A stretch of DNA of 64,000 bases, taken from positions 9,114,001 through 9,178,000 of the forward strand of contig NZ_CP107976.1 of the NCBI RefSeq assembly GCF_036099295.1. The letters are read 5' to 3'. Positions 1-9,068 of the stretch are shown one piece after another. A program made the position numbers and the translations under genes. The notes beneath the pieces are model-generated. The model worked only from the letters and a program-made list of their open reading frames with translations, did no database searches and had not been told where the DNA came from. The stretch is from Streptomyces sp. NBC_00358 (lineage in GTDB: Bacteria; Actinomycetota; Actinomycetes; Streptomycetales; Streptomycetaceae). Position 1 is the stretch's first letter. Every line of letters begins with the position of its first letter.

Positions 1-45
1 AGGGCCGGTGTCTGACAGTGCGCTGGTGGGGTCCGAAAAGCCCTG

Positions 46-1332
46 TCAGCGAGGGTAGTTGAACGTCATTGGTGGGCTGGCGTTGCGGGCGAGGGTGTGG
101 GCGAAGTCCGGCCACCAGGCGCCGGCGGGCGGGTCCTCCACGCCGCCGTACTCGGGGTCGCCCGGCCCGGCCGTGCCGCGGTGGCAGGTGCCGTCGGACT
201 CGCCGATGGTCTTCACATAGAGGTAGGCGTCGGCCAAGGGGGCGCCGGTGTCGGTCGTGGGGCGGTCGCCGACTCCGCGGCCGGGGGCGTTGCACCAGTG
301 CTCGTCGTCGGTGTACTTGCCGGGCGGCGCCGTCCACGCGCCGAGTCCGTTGCGGCTGGTGTCGAGGACGTAGTGGGTGAGCCGGTCGGTGGGGGGTGTG
401 CCCACGTTGTTGTCGTACCAGGCGTCTGTCCAGTGCCAGGTCGAGGGATCGGCGAACTCGACCGCGTCGCCCGGGAGTCCGTCGTTGGGTGCGGCGGAGG
501 AGTAGTACTGGCTGGCGCATCGGCTGGCCGGTCCGGCCGCGTCGGCTGAACTCGTGGCGAACCAGACGCACTTGGACACCCACGTGGCGTACCGGTTGAG
601 CTGGTCGGTGGGCTGGTAGTTCGAGACGTTGAGGGCGAAGCCCTGGGCCTGTCGCAGGCCGGCGTCGAGGAGCCGGCCGGTGATCTCGCCGACGGGCTGC
701 CAGTTGCTGGTGCCGGCGTCCAGGTAGACGGAGGTGGCGGGGTCGGCCCCCAGGGTGCCTACCGCCGATCTCACCTCGGCGATCCGGGCGGTGGTGAGCG
801 AGCCCGTCGGGTCGGTGGTGGGTCCGCAGTCCTTGGGGAGCAGCGCGAGCGAGTCCGGTTCGACGATGACGACGGCCTTGCTCGTGCCGATGGCGCCGGC
901 TACCGCCTTCACCCACGCGTCGTAGGCGGCCGAGTCCGCCGCGCCGCCGGTCGAGTACGAACCGCAGTCGCGACCGGGGATGTTGTACAGGACCAGCAGC
1001 GGGACGGAGCGGGTCGCCCTCGCGTCCCGGACCAAGTCCTTGACCCGTGCGCCGACTTGCCGGGGTGTTCCGTCGGTCAGCCAGATCGCTTCCGGCCAGG
1101 TGGCGAGTTCGGCCATGTTCCGCGCGTCGGTGATGTGCCCGGCCCGCAGGTCGGTGAGGGCCTGGTGGGCGGCCTCGCTGTGCGGATCGACGTAGAAGCG
1201 GGTGGAGCTGTCCAGTGTGCGGCTCGGTGTCGCCCTGGGGGTGGCCTGGGCGGCGGGGGACAGGCCCGTCACCATGACAGCCGCCGCACAGGCCAGGAGG
1301 GCCAGTCGGCGGAGCGGTCTGCCCTTGATCAT
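46..1332 (-). CDS. Secreted GH6 cellulase (endoglucanase or cellobiohydrolase)
   Basis: Predicted extracellular enzyme that hydrolyses beta-1,4-glucan with inversion. The 428-residue product starts with a Sec signal peptide (about residues 1-30, ending AQA). GH6 hallmarks follow: RDCG at about 121-124 and VIVEPDSL at about 156-163, where Asp160 is the expected catalytic acid, then conserved Asn/Trp-rich segments. No carbohydrate-binding module is visible, so it is a catalytic domain alone. The ATG start has AAGGAG about 10 bases upstream. It is divergent from the GH16 gene at 1886 and has a LacI-type operator 124 bases upstream of its start, so local repression by the regulator at 2708-3724 is likely. 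Endo versus exo action cannot be decided by eye. Confidence 0.93.
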   Translation of the reverse strand: MIKGRPLRRLALLACAAAVMVTGLSPAAQATPRATPSRTLDSSTRFYVDPHSEAAHQALTDLRAGHITDARNMAELATWPEAIWLTDGTPRQVGARVKDLVRDARATRSVPLLVLYNIPGRDCGSYSTGGAADSAAYDAWVKAVAGAIGTSKAVVIVEPDSLALLPKDCGPTTDPTGSLTTARIAEVRSAVGTLGADPATSVYLDAGTSNWQPVGEITGRLLDAGLRQAQGFALNVSNYQPTDQLNRYATWVSKCVWFATSSADAAGPASRCASQYYSSAAPNDGLPGDAVEFADPSTWHWTDAWYDNNVGTPPTDRLTHYVLDTSRNGLGAWTAPPGKYTDDEHWCNAPGRGVGDRPTTDTGAPLADAYLYVKTIGESDGTCHRGTAGPGDPEYGGVEDPPAGAWWPDFAHTLARNASPPMTFNYPR

Positions 1333-1455
1333 GGGGCGGAGTCTCCTTGTCGTGAGTGGGGGGTGTGCCGGGCGGCTGCGCGGACGGCGGCAACCGGGGC
1401 TCGCGGATCGCGTGACGAACTGTCAGCGGAGCGCGGGTCGGGGGTGATTGACTTT

Positions 1456-1469
1456 TGGGAGCGCTTCCA
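1456..1469. promoter_or_regulatory. LacI-family operator, GH6 promoter
   Basis: TGGGAGCGCTTCCA is a near-perfect palindrome. It resembles the Streptomyces CebR box (TGGGAGCGCTCCCA) and the two other sites here at 1836-1851 and 3770-3785. It lies in the promoter region of the GH6 gene. Confidence 0.7.
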
Positions 1470-1835
1470 GTTTTCAGTGATGATTGAGCGCCCAGGGGAC
1501 GGTGTCAAGGCTCACGACGCCGATGTGTACAAACGGCTGACGGGGAGTCGTGTCCGCCGAGCGGTCGGTGGCCGACCGGTCGAGGGAGGCCGTACGGCGC
1601 CCCTTTGCCTTCAGGTGTCGAACTCGCTGGGCATCTCCCATCTCGCTTGATGCGGCGGGAACTTCATTCGAGCTCGTCCGGTGAAGTGATCGACCTCCAT
1701 CAGTTCAACAGTTGAAGTCGAACCCATTGACAGCGTGTTACGGCGCTGCCATGTTCACCGTCAAAGGCGTGGCTCCGTGTCGGTCCGGCACCGGCGCGCA
1801 TGCCGCGCCTGTCGGAGGGAGGCGCCTCCTCGGCA

Positions 1836-1851
1836 TTGGAAGCGCTTCCAA
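1836..1851. promoter_or_regulatory. LacI-family operator, GH16 promoter/leader
   Basis: TTGGAAGCGCTTCCAA is a perfect 16-bp palindrome ending 34 bases before the GH16 start codon. It is the best-formed of the three related sites at this locus. Occupancy would block transcription of the GH16 gene. Confidence 0.78.
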
Positions 1852-1885
1852 AAATCCCCCACGACCCCGAGCAATGGAGCTCACC

Positions 1886-2614
1886 ATGCCACTTACTCTC
1901 TTCAAGTCGGTCCGGAGCGCGGTCACGCTGTTGGCGGCGTGCCTGCTGCTTCCGCTCGCGGCTCATTCGGCACACGCCAGCTCCTGGGGAAGCCCCCAGA
2001 CCGTCAACTCGTGGAACACCATCAACGGGAGGTGGACCCCCAACAACGAGCTGGAGACGTACACGCCGAACTGCGTCTGGTACGACGGCGGCACACTGAT
2101 GATCAAGACCTACAAGGCCGCCGACGGCACGTACTACTCGGGCCGCGTGGAGTCGAAGGCGCTCTACGGCTACGGCACCTACAGCTTCACCGCGAACATG
2201 CCAAGCGGGCAGGGGCTGCTCCCGGCGGTGTGGGCGGCCTACCTGAACCCGTGGCTGCCGGAGTTCGACGCCGCCGAGATCGTCGGGCAGAACCCGAACA
2301 CCGTGTTCCAGACGCTCCACGACCAGAACAACGCGCAGACCCAGTACTCGAAGAACAACTCCTCGGGCTGGACCAACGCGTTCCACACGTACTCGTTCAC
2401 GTGGTGGCCCGATCACGTCGACTTCGCCGTGGACGGCACCATCACGGGCTCGAAGCCCTACACCACCCCGGCCGGCACCGGGATGCACTTCATCGTCGAC
2501 ACGGCGGTGGGAGGCGACTGGCCGGGCAATCCGAACGCCTCGACCTGGGCGACAACGGACGGCGCCCGTTACCTGAAGGTCTCCTCGATCACGTACACGC
2601 CGTACTACCCGTGA
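1886..2614 (+). CDS. Secreted GH16 beta-glucanase
   Basis: Small family 16 glycosyl hydrolase of 242 residues with a Sec signal peptide (about 1-28, ending HASS). The catalytic signature is EFDAAE (Glu126 nucleophile, Asp128, Glu131 acid/base), a variant of the family ExDxxE motif. The fold is expected to retain configuration on mixed-linkage or beta-1,3-glucan, or another polysaccharide; substrate is not certain. The ATG at 1886 is preferred because GGAG lies six bases upstream; an in-frame ATG at 1874 would place that ribosome site inside the gene. A perfect LacI-type operator lies just upstream. A GC-rich hairpin separates it from the convergent repressor gene. Confidence 0.88.
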   Translation: MPLTLFKSVRSAVTLLAACLLLPLAAHSAHASSWGSPQTVNSWNTINGRWTPNNELETYTPNCVWYDGGTLMIKTYKAADGTYYSGRVESKALYGYGTYSFTANMPSGQGLLPAVWAAYLNPWLPEFDAAEIVGQNPNTVFQTLHDQNNAQTQYSKNNSSGWTNAFHTYSFTWWPDHVDFAVDGTITGSKPYTTPAGTGMHFIVDTAVGGDWPGNPNASTWATTDGARYLKVSSITYTPYYP

Positions 2615-2627
2615 CCTGACCCGACCA

Positions 2628-2653
2628 GGCGGCCGTCCTCCTGGGTGGCCGCC
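2628..2653. terminator. Hairpin between convergent GH16 and lacI-type genes
   Basis: GGCGGCC (2628-2634) pairs with GGCCGCC (2647-2653) around a 12-base loop, 14 bases after the GH16 stop. It has no U-tract, which is common in Streptomyces. It could serve both convergent genes. Confidence 0.5.
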
Positions 2654-2707
2654 ACCTTGCTGTGGCCCCCACCTCGTGCGGGGCGCCGTGAAGGCGGGCC
2701 GTCCGGG

Positions 2708-3724
2708 TCAGGCGCTGGCGCGCACCACCAGATGCGAGGGAAGCAGCAGCGGACTCGGATCGCCGCCCTCGATGACACCGACCAGCATGCGGGCCATCTC
2801 CCGTCCCAGGTCCCGGATCGGCTGGTGCACCGTCGTCAGCGCGGGGTCGGTGATCCGCGCCACCGGCAGATCGTCGAAGCCTACGACGGCGACGTCGTGC
2901 GGAACGGAGCGGCCGGCCTCGCGCAGCGCCCGCAGCGCCCCCACGGCCATGTTGTCGTTGGCCGCGAACACGCCGTCCACGTCCTGGTGCTGCGCCAGCA
3001 GCCTGGCCATGGCGGCAGCCCCGCTGGGCTCGTTGAAGTCGCCGATCTCGAAAGCGTGCGGTGTCCGCCCGGCGAGAAGCAGCGCTTCCCGGTAACCCTG
3101 GTGGCGGGCGCGCCCCACCTCCGTGTCCAACGGGCCGCAGATGGTGACGATGTTCTTCCGTCCGCTCGCGAGGAGATGTTCGGTCGCGCGGCGCGCGCCC
3201 GCGGCATTGTCGATGTCGACGTACCAGCGCGGGTCCGAGCCTCCTGGCCGTCCGCCGAAGACGACCGGCAGAGTCGTCTCCGTCGCCATCTGCGCCAAAG
3301 GGTCGTCGCCGTGGAGCGCCATCATCATCACGCCATCCACGCCGCGGGACCGCAGCAGGTCGCCCACCCGCTTGCGAGCACGGTCGGAGGCGGCCAGGCA
3401 CAGCATGAGATGCAGGTCGGCCTCCTCCAAGGCGCTGGAGACCCCGGCGATGACCTGCCCGAAGAAGGGGTCGGCGAGCACCGAGGGGTCGTGCTGCGAG
3501 ATGACGAGGGCCGCCGCCCCCGCCTGCCGGGTGGCCAGCGCCCGGGCCTTCGGGTTCGGCACGTATCCCAGGTCCCGTACCGCCCGCTCGACCGCTTCGC
3601 GTTTGGCGCGGCTGACATGAGGGGCGTTGTTCAGCACCCGGGACGCGACGGAGCGGGAGACCCCGGCGAGCACGGCCACCTCGTCGAGCGTCGGCCGTCC
3701 CGGCGGCGAGACCTCTCTCATCAT
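2708..3724 (-). CDS. LacI-family transcriptional repressor
   Basis: Sugar-responsive repressor of 338 residues. The N-terminal helix-turn-helix and hinge helix (PTLDEVAVLAGVSRSVASRV at about 9-28, then LNN) are classic LacI. A periplasmic-binding-protein-like effector domain follows, with AANDNMAVGAL and VGFDDLP. Start chosen at tandem ATGs (3724/3721) with AAGGGG upstream; longer upstream reading lacks homology. An operator-like palindrome (3770-3785) lies 46 bases upstream, indicating autoregulation. Similar sites before the GH6 and GH16 genes make it the likely local regulator of beta-glucan use, CebR-like. The inducer is probably a gluco-oligosaccharide, which is inference. Confidence 0.9.
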   Translation of the reverse strand: MMREVSPPGRPTLDEVAVLAGVSRSVASRVLNNAPHVSRAKREAVERAVRDLGYVPNPKARALATRQAGAAALVISQHDPSVLADPFFGQVIAGVSSALEEADLHLMLCLAASDRARKRVGDLLRSRGVDGVMMMALHGDDPLAQMATETTLPVVFGGRPGGSDPRWYVDIDNAAGARRATEHLLASGRKNIVTICGPLDTEVGRARHQGYREALLLAGRTPHAFEIGDFNEPSGAAAMARLLAQHQDVDGVFAANDNMAVGALRALREAGRSVPHDVAVVGFDDLPVARITDPALTTVHQPIRDLGREMARMLVGVIEGGDPSPLLLPSHLVVRASA

Positions 3725-3769
3725 CTGCCCCTTCTTGTCACCGCTGTTGTCACCGCATCCTTGAAGCGA

Positions 3770-3785
3770 TTGGAAGCCCTTCCAT
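3770..3785. promoter_or_regulatory. LacI-family operator, autoregulatory
   Basis: TTGGAAGCCCTTCCAT is an imperfect palindrome with the same GGAAG...CTTCC half-sites as 1836-1851. It sits in the repressor's own promoter. Confidence 0.65.
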
Positions 3786-4361
3786 TCTCGTCTGTTCCGA
3801 CCCGGGCCGTCTGCTTTCCCGGTCCGCGGCAGCACACGCCGACGATGGTTCCGGGACCGCCGACCGCGAGGCCCGTTCATCCCACCGCGCCCCGCTCGCA
3901 GCACACCGCCTCAACCCCGTACACCGTCCGCGTCGTTGGAGCCCGCAGTGCAAGGACGGGGCGACTCCGGCGACGGCCGCAGGCACCCGAGCCGTCTGAC
4001 TGAGGCCGCATGACCGCCGGCGCTCCGGGCAGAACTCGGGTCCCCGGACGAATACTTCCAGCCGCCATCTATTGCTGTGGCTGGTTTTAGGTGCAAGGTG
4101 TGCGTGAGCCCATCCTGTGTCCTCCTCAGGCTGGGATCACCCCTCGGGTCCCGCCTGAGCTGTGCTCTTGGCGCGGGGGCCCGCCGCTCCTCCCGGCTCC
4201 CCACGGGAGGCTCTGCGGCTGCCCTCAGCCCGGGTCGCGGTTGCCAGGGCCCCGGACGGGCCGTCATCAGTTCAGCCAGGGCACCTTCAGTGAACGGCAG
4301 GTGCCACTGCGGGTGTTGGATGATGCTGCAAAGCCCCACGCGCTGCCCGCAGTCTCCAGCC
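3786..4361. other. Intergenic stretch without a supported gene
   Basis: About 575 bases between the repressor promoter and the DUF6193 gene. I see no frame with convincing codon use or recognisable protein similarity, and no clear RNA gene. Confidence 0.5.
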
Positions 4362-5072
4362 TCAGCTCGCCGGCCCCAACCCCTCCGGGAGGGCGGCCAC
4401 CACGAAAGCGACGGCTTCCTCCGGCGTCTCGGTGCGCGCAACCAGCATGCCTCCGTTCCGCACCCCGTACAGCCCCTCGTCGTACGGGCAGATGATGTAC
4501 CCGACCCGCGTCTTCCAGAACTCCTCGACACTGGTGGAGAACCAGAGGCTGAAGTGACTGTTGACCGGCATCAGCTGGCGGAGCACCGGCTGGGCGTACG
4601 CCGCCGCCAGCACCGAGTGGGGGCGCGGGTGCCGGTCGTACGGCGGCATGTGGATGCGGTCGAGTTTGGCGCACCACGTCAACTCGACCACACCGAACGG
4701 CTCCCGCTCGTGGACGAGGGCCCAGGGCCTGAAGCGGATGAACGGGGCGCGTGCTCTGGTCTCCTCGAGGCCCGCGCCGCCCGTCCACGCCGCTGTCGCT
4801 CTGACCGCTTCGGCCAGGTCTGCGGTCCACCCGCAGGCCAGATGTGTGCCGTTGTCCTGGAGGTTCACCTGGAGATTCCGACGCCCTTCTCCGGGCGGAT
4901 ACACCATCACGCGCCGACCGTTCCTCGCGTCGACGTACTCTGCGAGGCGACCCCATTTCCCGTCCGACTCGGGCAGGTCAAGCCCGAGCCCCTCGGCCGT
5001 ACGTCCTAGCGCAGCCCGGAGGGCTCCGTCATCGTCCCAGCCACCTTCGCCAAGCCCCGCCCCGAAGTTCAT
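4362..5072 (-). CDS. DUF6193-like protein
   Basis: A 236-residue soluble protein of unknown function. The C-terminal pattern AYAQPVLRQLMPVNSHFSLW, then EGLYGVRNGG and EEAVAFVVAALPEGLGP, matches what I recall of the actinobacterial DUF6193 family. That family is sometimes named natural-product biosynthesis protein without biochemical support. No signal peptide or membrane segment. The ATG start lacks a strong Shine-Dalgarno. An IS5-type transposase remnant begins 71 bases beyond its start on the other strand. Family call by eye; function unknown. Confidence 0.7.
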   Translation of the reverse strand: MNFGAGLGEGGWDDDGALRAALGRTAEGLGLDLPESDGKWGRLAEYVDARNGRRVMVYPPGEGRRNLQVNLQDNGTHLACGWTADLAEAVRATAAWTGGAGLEETRARAPFIRFRPWALVHEREPFGVVELTWCAKLDRIHMPPYDRHPRPHSVLAAAYAQPVLRQLMPVNSHFSLWFSTSVEEFWKTRVGYIICPYDEGLYGVRNGGMLVARTETPEEAVAFVVAALPEGLGPAS

Positions 5073-5143
5073 CGCACCAGTGTGGCCGAATCACCCGGGC
5101 CGGATGACCGCCACTTTCCGATCATCGGATCGTTGGTCCGGTC

Positions 5144-5690
5144 GTGCCGTTGACTGACGCGCAGTGGGCGCGCATAGAGCCGTTGTTGCCGGATCGGACG
5201 CCGAAGCGGGGCGGGCGGTGGCGTGATCACCGCCGGGTGATCGACGCGATCGCTTGGGCGTTCCAGACCGGTTCGCAGTGGATACACCTGCCCAGCGAGT
5301 ACGGATCGTGGAAGGGCGTCTACATCCGGCTGCGGAACCGGGCGATCGACGGCACCTGGGAGCGCGTCTTCACTGCCCTGCTCGCCCAGGCCGACGCCGA
5401 AGGCGACCTGGATTGGGTCGTCTCGGTCGACTCCACTATCGTGCGCGCCCATCAGAACGCAGCCGGGGCCCGAAAGAAGGGGCCCCGGCCGACGAACCAG
5501 ACCACCACGCCATCGGACGCTCCCGCGGCGGGCTGACCACCAAGATCCACCTCGCGGTGGACAGCCGCTTGCCGCCCGCTGTGCTTTGTCCTCACCCCGG
5601 GTCAGGCCAACGACACACCCGTTTTCCAGCAGGTCATGTCCGCCCTGGAGAAACGTGGACTGGCCGGTGGCCCACGCTGCTGCGATCGCC
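5144..5690 (+). pseudogene. IS5-family transposase, frameshifted and truncated
   Basis: The GTG-started first frame reads LTDAQWARIEPLLPDRTP, a typical IS5 N-terminus, and continues to the first DDE Asp region (VSVDSTIVRAHQNAAGARKK). Near 5500 the homology moves to another frame (GRSRGGLTTKIHLAVDSR) and near 5590 to a third (TPGQANDTPVFQQVMSALEK). The usual C-terminal half with the final catalytic residue is missing. At least two frameshifts plus truncation make it non-functional. Terminal inverted repeats were not recognisable. Confidence 0.85.
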
Positions 5691-5786
5691 TGGCACGCGG
5701 TGAAGGCGGGAGAGCCGATCACGGTCCTGTCGCTGGAACCCGAGCTGTACGCGGGTACCGGCATTACTCCGCTGAACCCCACCTGA
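5664..5786 (+). pseudogene. C-terminal remnant of a small protein fused to the IS5 relic
   Basis: Directly after the transposase relic, an open frame reads AHAAAIAWHAVKAGEPITVL then SLEPELYAGTGITPLNPT and stops at 5786. It looks like the tail of a PIN-domain-type protein (late strand and helix). No start or N-terminal part remains. The IS probably inserted into or deleted the upstream part. Identity is tentative. Confidence 0.35.
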
Positions 5787-5883
5787 CCCTGATGAGGCTT
5801 TCGGAATCTCCGCACCTGGTACTCATGGGCAGGACGGACTTGCTCGCTGCAGCTCCGCACGGGGGAGTCCGTCGGCGCGGACG

Positions 5884-6657
5884 CTAGCGACCTTCGCAGG
5901 CGCCGTAGCCGAGGGCATCGGGGGCGCGGGAGGGAAAGTCCGACTCCCCGTAGAATCCGGTCTCCTCACGGCTCACGGACACGCCGCCCCTGTCCTGTCG
6001 GCCGATGCGGCGGGAGACGGCGCCGTCCCCGGTCGACTGGAAGACCTCCAGCTCGGCGCGGCCGTCGTGGTTGGTGTCGACGGCCCGTGCTTCGTACACG
6101 AACGACGATGACCCGATACGGATGGTGCCCGTCCGGTCGCTGCTCAGGTCGCGGGCGAGAGGCCCGTAATGCACCTCATGCACCACCATGTTGTGCTGCG
6201 GTGAGTCGCCATTGTCGCGCTGGCTGTAGAAGACGGCCAGGTCGAGGTAACCGTCGCCGTCGAAGTCGCCGAAGGCTCCCCGCGTCCTCATGTCCTTCCT
6301 CCATGCGCCTCGCAGCTTCTGCCAGGATCCGCGGGCAGCGTCGACTTTGACAATGGTCCGGTGATCGTCTTTCTGGAAGACCACTGAACTGGTGACCTCG
6401 TTGATCTCGTCCAGGTGTCCGTCAGCGTCCAGGTCGGCCCGCAGAGTCAGAGTGAAGCCGTCGATGGAGCATATGGCCATGGGGGCGTGGTCGCCGGGTC
6501 GGGGTCCGGTGCCCAGCAGAAGCCACGTACCACCGGCGATCACGGCGAGACTGCAGCCGAGAGCCGTGGTGAGCCGCTGGCGACGTGTACGCGGTCGCGG
6601 CAGCGACGAGAGCACGCCCCGAGGCGTGGCTTGCTTCGGGGGAGTGGAAGACGGCAT
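5884..6657 (-). CDS. Membrane-anchored FG-GAP/VCBS-like repeat protein
   Basis: A 257-residue protein with a basic N-terminus (RPRTRRQR) followed by one hydrophobic segment (about 31-50), consistent with a signal anchor and an extracytoplasmic domain. Three Asp-rich calcium-loop motifs, DLDADGHLDE, DFDGDGYLDLAVF and DTNHDGRAELEVF, are typical of FG-GAP/VCBS or dockerin-like repeats. It is probably an incomplete beta-propeller or calcium-binding adhesin module. No enzymatic motif is visible. It stands alone, 97 bases from the IS5-derived relic. Role unknown. Confidence 0.7.
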   Translation of the reverse strand: MPSSTPPKQATPRGVLSSLPRPRTRRQRLTTALGCSLAVIAGGTWLLLGTGPRPGDHAPMAICSIDGFTLTLRADLDADGHLDEINEVTSSVVFQKDDHRTIVKVDAARGSWQKLRGAWRKDMRTRGAFGDFDGDGYLDLAVFYSQRDNGDSPQHNMVVHEVHYGPLARDLSSDRTGTIRIGSSSFVYEARAVDTNHDGRAELEVFQSTGDGAVSRRIGRQDRGGVSVSREETGFYGESDFPSRAPDALGYGACEGR

Positions 6658-6795
6658 GCCAGGACCCTACTTGGACTGCGCTGGGCCCGCGGCAGAACTC
6701 CCGTCTCAGGTGCCAGCGGCAACCGCCTGAGGAGTGAAGAGCAGCACTGGCCCTTTTTTCGGAGATCATCATCAACCCGCGCCGCCTCGGGCGCT

Positions 6796-6825
6796 GGGGG
6801 CCGTTTCCTGCGGGAAACGGCCCCC
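6796..6825. terminator. Strong GC hairpin
   Basis: A 13-bp perfect stem, GGGGGCCGTTTCC (6796-6808) with GGAAACGGCCCCC (6813-6825), and a tetraloop. It lies just downstream of the minus-strand gene fragment ending at 6834, and on the plus strand is followed by TTCTTTC. Best read as an intrinsic terminator. Confidence 0.75.
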
Positions 6826-6833
6826 TTCTTTCG

Positions 6834-7044
6834 TCAGCGCCCGGTGTGCAGGTGCACCTGCCGGGCGCTGACCAGGCCACGCCAGCGGCTGCGGGTGTGC
6901 TGTTCAGGGTCGAGCCACCGGACTGCGGAAGTCTGATCGACAGGCAGGTCGGCCATGAACTGGGCGATGTCGACGAAGCAGGAGTGATCTTCGTCCGATG
7001 TCTGTTCTCGTAGCCGGGCGTCAAGACCCGACAGAGTTTCTCAG
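6834..7044 (-). pseudogene. C-terminal gene fragment lacking a start
   Basis: An open minus-strand frame with good codon use encodes LREQTSDEDHSCFVDIAQFM, then ADLPVDQTSAVRWLDPEQ, and ends SARQVHLHTGR at a TGA (6834-6836). No plausible start with a ribosome site is found before an in-frame stop near 7045. This is therefore the truncated 3' part of an unidentified gene. It is followed by the hairpin at 6796-6825. The last codons form a 12-bp inverted repeat (6833-6844 with 6861-6872). Confidence 0.4.
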
Positions 7045-7060
7045 TTTGAATCCCGGATGC

Positions 7061-8317
7061 CTATGACCCGGGCTGGCAGCCTGAACCGCCCCGGCGGGTC
7101 GACACCGTGGTTTCCCCGGGCGTGGACGACTTCGGCACGTCCGGTGACGAGTCGCGCAGACCGCCGAGCGTCAGGACCGTCATCACCACCGCGGCCCCCG
7201 CTGCCACACCGAACCCGCCGTGCGCACCGCCCGCGTCCACCACCCGCCCCGTGACCGCAGCGGCCCCCGCCGTTCCTGCCGCGCTCGCGGAGTTGCCCCA
7301 GGTGAACGCCTGGGTGAGGACGGCGCGCGGGACCGACGCCTCTGTGAGGACGGAGGCGAGGATCAGCAGCACCGGCACGGCAAGTCCGGTCACGGCAAGG
7401 GTGACGCCGACCGCGAGGGGCGCGTCGAGGAAGGTCAGAGGGAGGCTCGCGAGGGCGAGGCAGGCGGCGGCCGCGGCCTGGCGGCGCCGGGGTGAACCGC
7501 CGTCGCGCCATGCTCCGTAGACCCAGCCACCCGCCAGATTCGTGCAGTTCGAGGCGAAGTACAGCAGCGCCGCCGCGTCCGGCGTACCGCGTCCGACGGC
7601 ATACGCGGCGACGGACACCTGCATCGCGCCGAAGAACACCCCGAGCCCAAGGCCGAGCGCGACCTGCCGCAGGAATGCGGAGTGGAACAGGGCCCGTCCG
7701 GCGCGCCGGCTTTCCGCGCGGTCGGTGAAGGGCGGCATGGTGCGGCGCTGGGCGGCGAGGGCGAGTCCGCCGCCGACGACGAATACGGCGGCCAGCAGCA
7801 CCCCGGCACCCGGGCGCCCCGCCGAACCGATGACGCTCACCAGGGCCGGGCCTGCCAGGTAGGCCACGCCGTTGGCGAGGGCCTCCAGTGCGAAGGCGGT
7901 GGGCAGCGAGGCCGCCCGTTCCCCGGACAGCAGGGTGGACCAGCGAGCGGCGGACAGGGCACCGAGTTGGGGCAGAGTCGCCCCGACGAACACTCCGGCG
8001 ACGAGGTCCGGAACGGCACCGACGAGCAGCGACGCCACCGCCCCGGCATGCGCGACCAGCACGCAGGGAAGCACCCGCGCTTGCCCGAACCGGTCGACAA
8101 GGCGCCCGAGTTGAGGTCCGGCGACGGCGTCCGCGACAGCGAATCCACCGGTGACGAGACCCGCGGCGGCGTACGACCCGGTGCGCGCGTGCACCAGCCA
8201 GACGATGCCGATCCCCGTCATGGCGATACCCAGACGCCCGACAGCGGCAGGAAGGAAGAAGGCGGCGGCGCCCGAAGTGCGCAGCAATTTACGGTAGTTC
8301 GCCGAAGCCGAAGGCAC
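7061..8317 (-). CDS. MFS transporter
   Basis: Inner-membrane protein of 418 residues with about twelve hydrophobic segments and the MFS loop-2/3 pattern (GPQLGRLVDRFGQARVL). Likely an exporter or permease of the drug/metabolite group; substrate unknown. The GTG at 8317 is chosen because AAAGGG lies six bases upstream; an upstream ATG at 8440 would add a low-complexity basic leader. Monocistronic, with no adjacent regulator to hint at the ligand. Confidence 0.82.
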   Translation of the reverse strand: MPSASANYRKLLRTSGAAAFFLPAAVGRLGIAMTGIGIVWLVHARTGSYAAAGLVTGGFAVADAVAGPQLGRLVDRFGQARVLPCVLVAHAGAVASLLVGAVPDLVAGVFVGATLPQLGALSAARWSTLLSGERAASLPTAFALEALANGVAYLAGPALVSVIGSAGRPGAGVLLAAVFVVGGGLALAAQRRTMPPFTDRAESRRAGRALFHSAFLRQVALGLGLGVFFGAMQVSVAAYAVGRGTPDAAALLYFASNCTNLAGGWVYGAWRDGGSPRRRQAAAAACLALASLPLTFLDAPLAVGVTLAVTGLAVPVLLILASVLTEASVPRAVLTQAFTWGNSASAAGTAGAAAVTGRVVDAGGAHGGFGVAAGAAVVMTVLTLGGLRDSSPDVPKSSTPGETTVSTRRGGSGCQPGS

Positions 8318-8620
8318 GGCGCATCCCTTTCGCTGCCCGGCGGGACGCGCCACACGGGGTCGTCGGCGTCCGGATGCGCCGACCCGTGGCTGCGCCTGAA
8401 GCCGTCCAGTGGTGGCGTGGAGCGGGGACGCGCACCCCACGCCGACTCCGTCACCGGGCAGATGTCATGCGGTAGTTGATGTCATCCCAAGGATAGAGGA
8501 AGGGGGCGCAGGTCGAACTGCCTGACGGAGCGCGACACCTTGCGAGTGGGACACCTTCTCCGCATCCCCGACGGCCGGGACCGGCATTGTTGGTGCCGGC
8601 GCCGGCAATGCCGGCGCTCG

Positions 8621-8845
8621 TCAGCCTTGCCGCCGACGCCGCCGCAGAACACCGAAGGTGCCGCTGAGGGCGACGAACAGGGAGCCGCCCACCAGCCAAG
8701 GCAGGTTCGAGGTGACAGATGCCGCGGGGTGCTGCTCGAAGAGCATCCGGGACACTGCTTCCCCGAGCAGCCCGCCGGTCAGCGTGAGCCCCCAGAACAT
8801 CAGAAGGATCGTCCAACCGTTCCGGGCGCGCATCCAGTCATTCAC
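8621..8845 (-). CDS. Small membrane protein
   Basis: A 74-residue product with GTG start and two hydrophobic stretches (about 11-28 and 48-64) ending in a basic tail (LRRRRRQG), consistent with a two-helix membrane protein. GGGAG lies 12 bases before the GTG, which is longer than ideal. No family recognised. Codon use is plausible but the short length keeps confidence moderate. Confidence 0.5.
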   Translation of the reverse strand: MNDWMRARNGWTILLMFWGLTLTGGLLGEAVSRMLFEQHPAASVTSNLPWLVGGSLFVALSGTFGVLRRRRRQG

Positions 8846-9068
8846 GTGGTCATCTTGCTCCCAGCGTCCCCTCGGTCACAAGACACACTGAAAGGCGATG
8901 ACCGCCGGTACCAAGACCGACGGCAAGGTCGCGCACAAGGACTGCGGGGGATGGCATGGATCACGACCAGTGAGTGCTGATCGAGCCGCTCCCGTCGAAC
9001 GGGCCGTGGGCAAGTTCCATGCCGAACCCGGCGTTGACCTGATAGAAACGCGTCGAAGGTGGAGGGAC

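Noticed and set aside
6833..6872. 12-bp inverted repeat as an RNA gene or attachment site
   Set aside because: It falls in the last codons of a plausible coding fragment (SARQVHLHTGR) and is explained by that plus the adjacent terminator.
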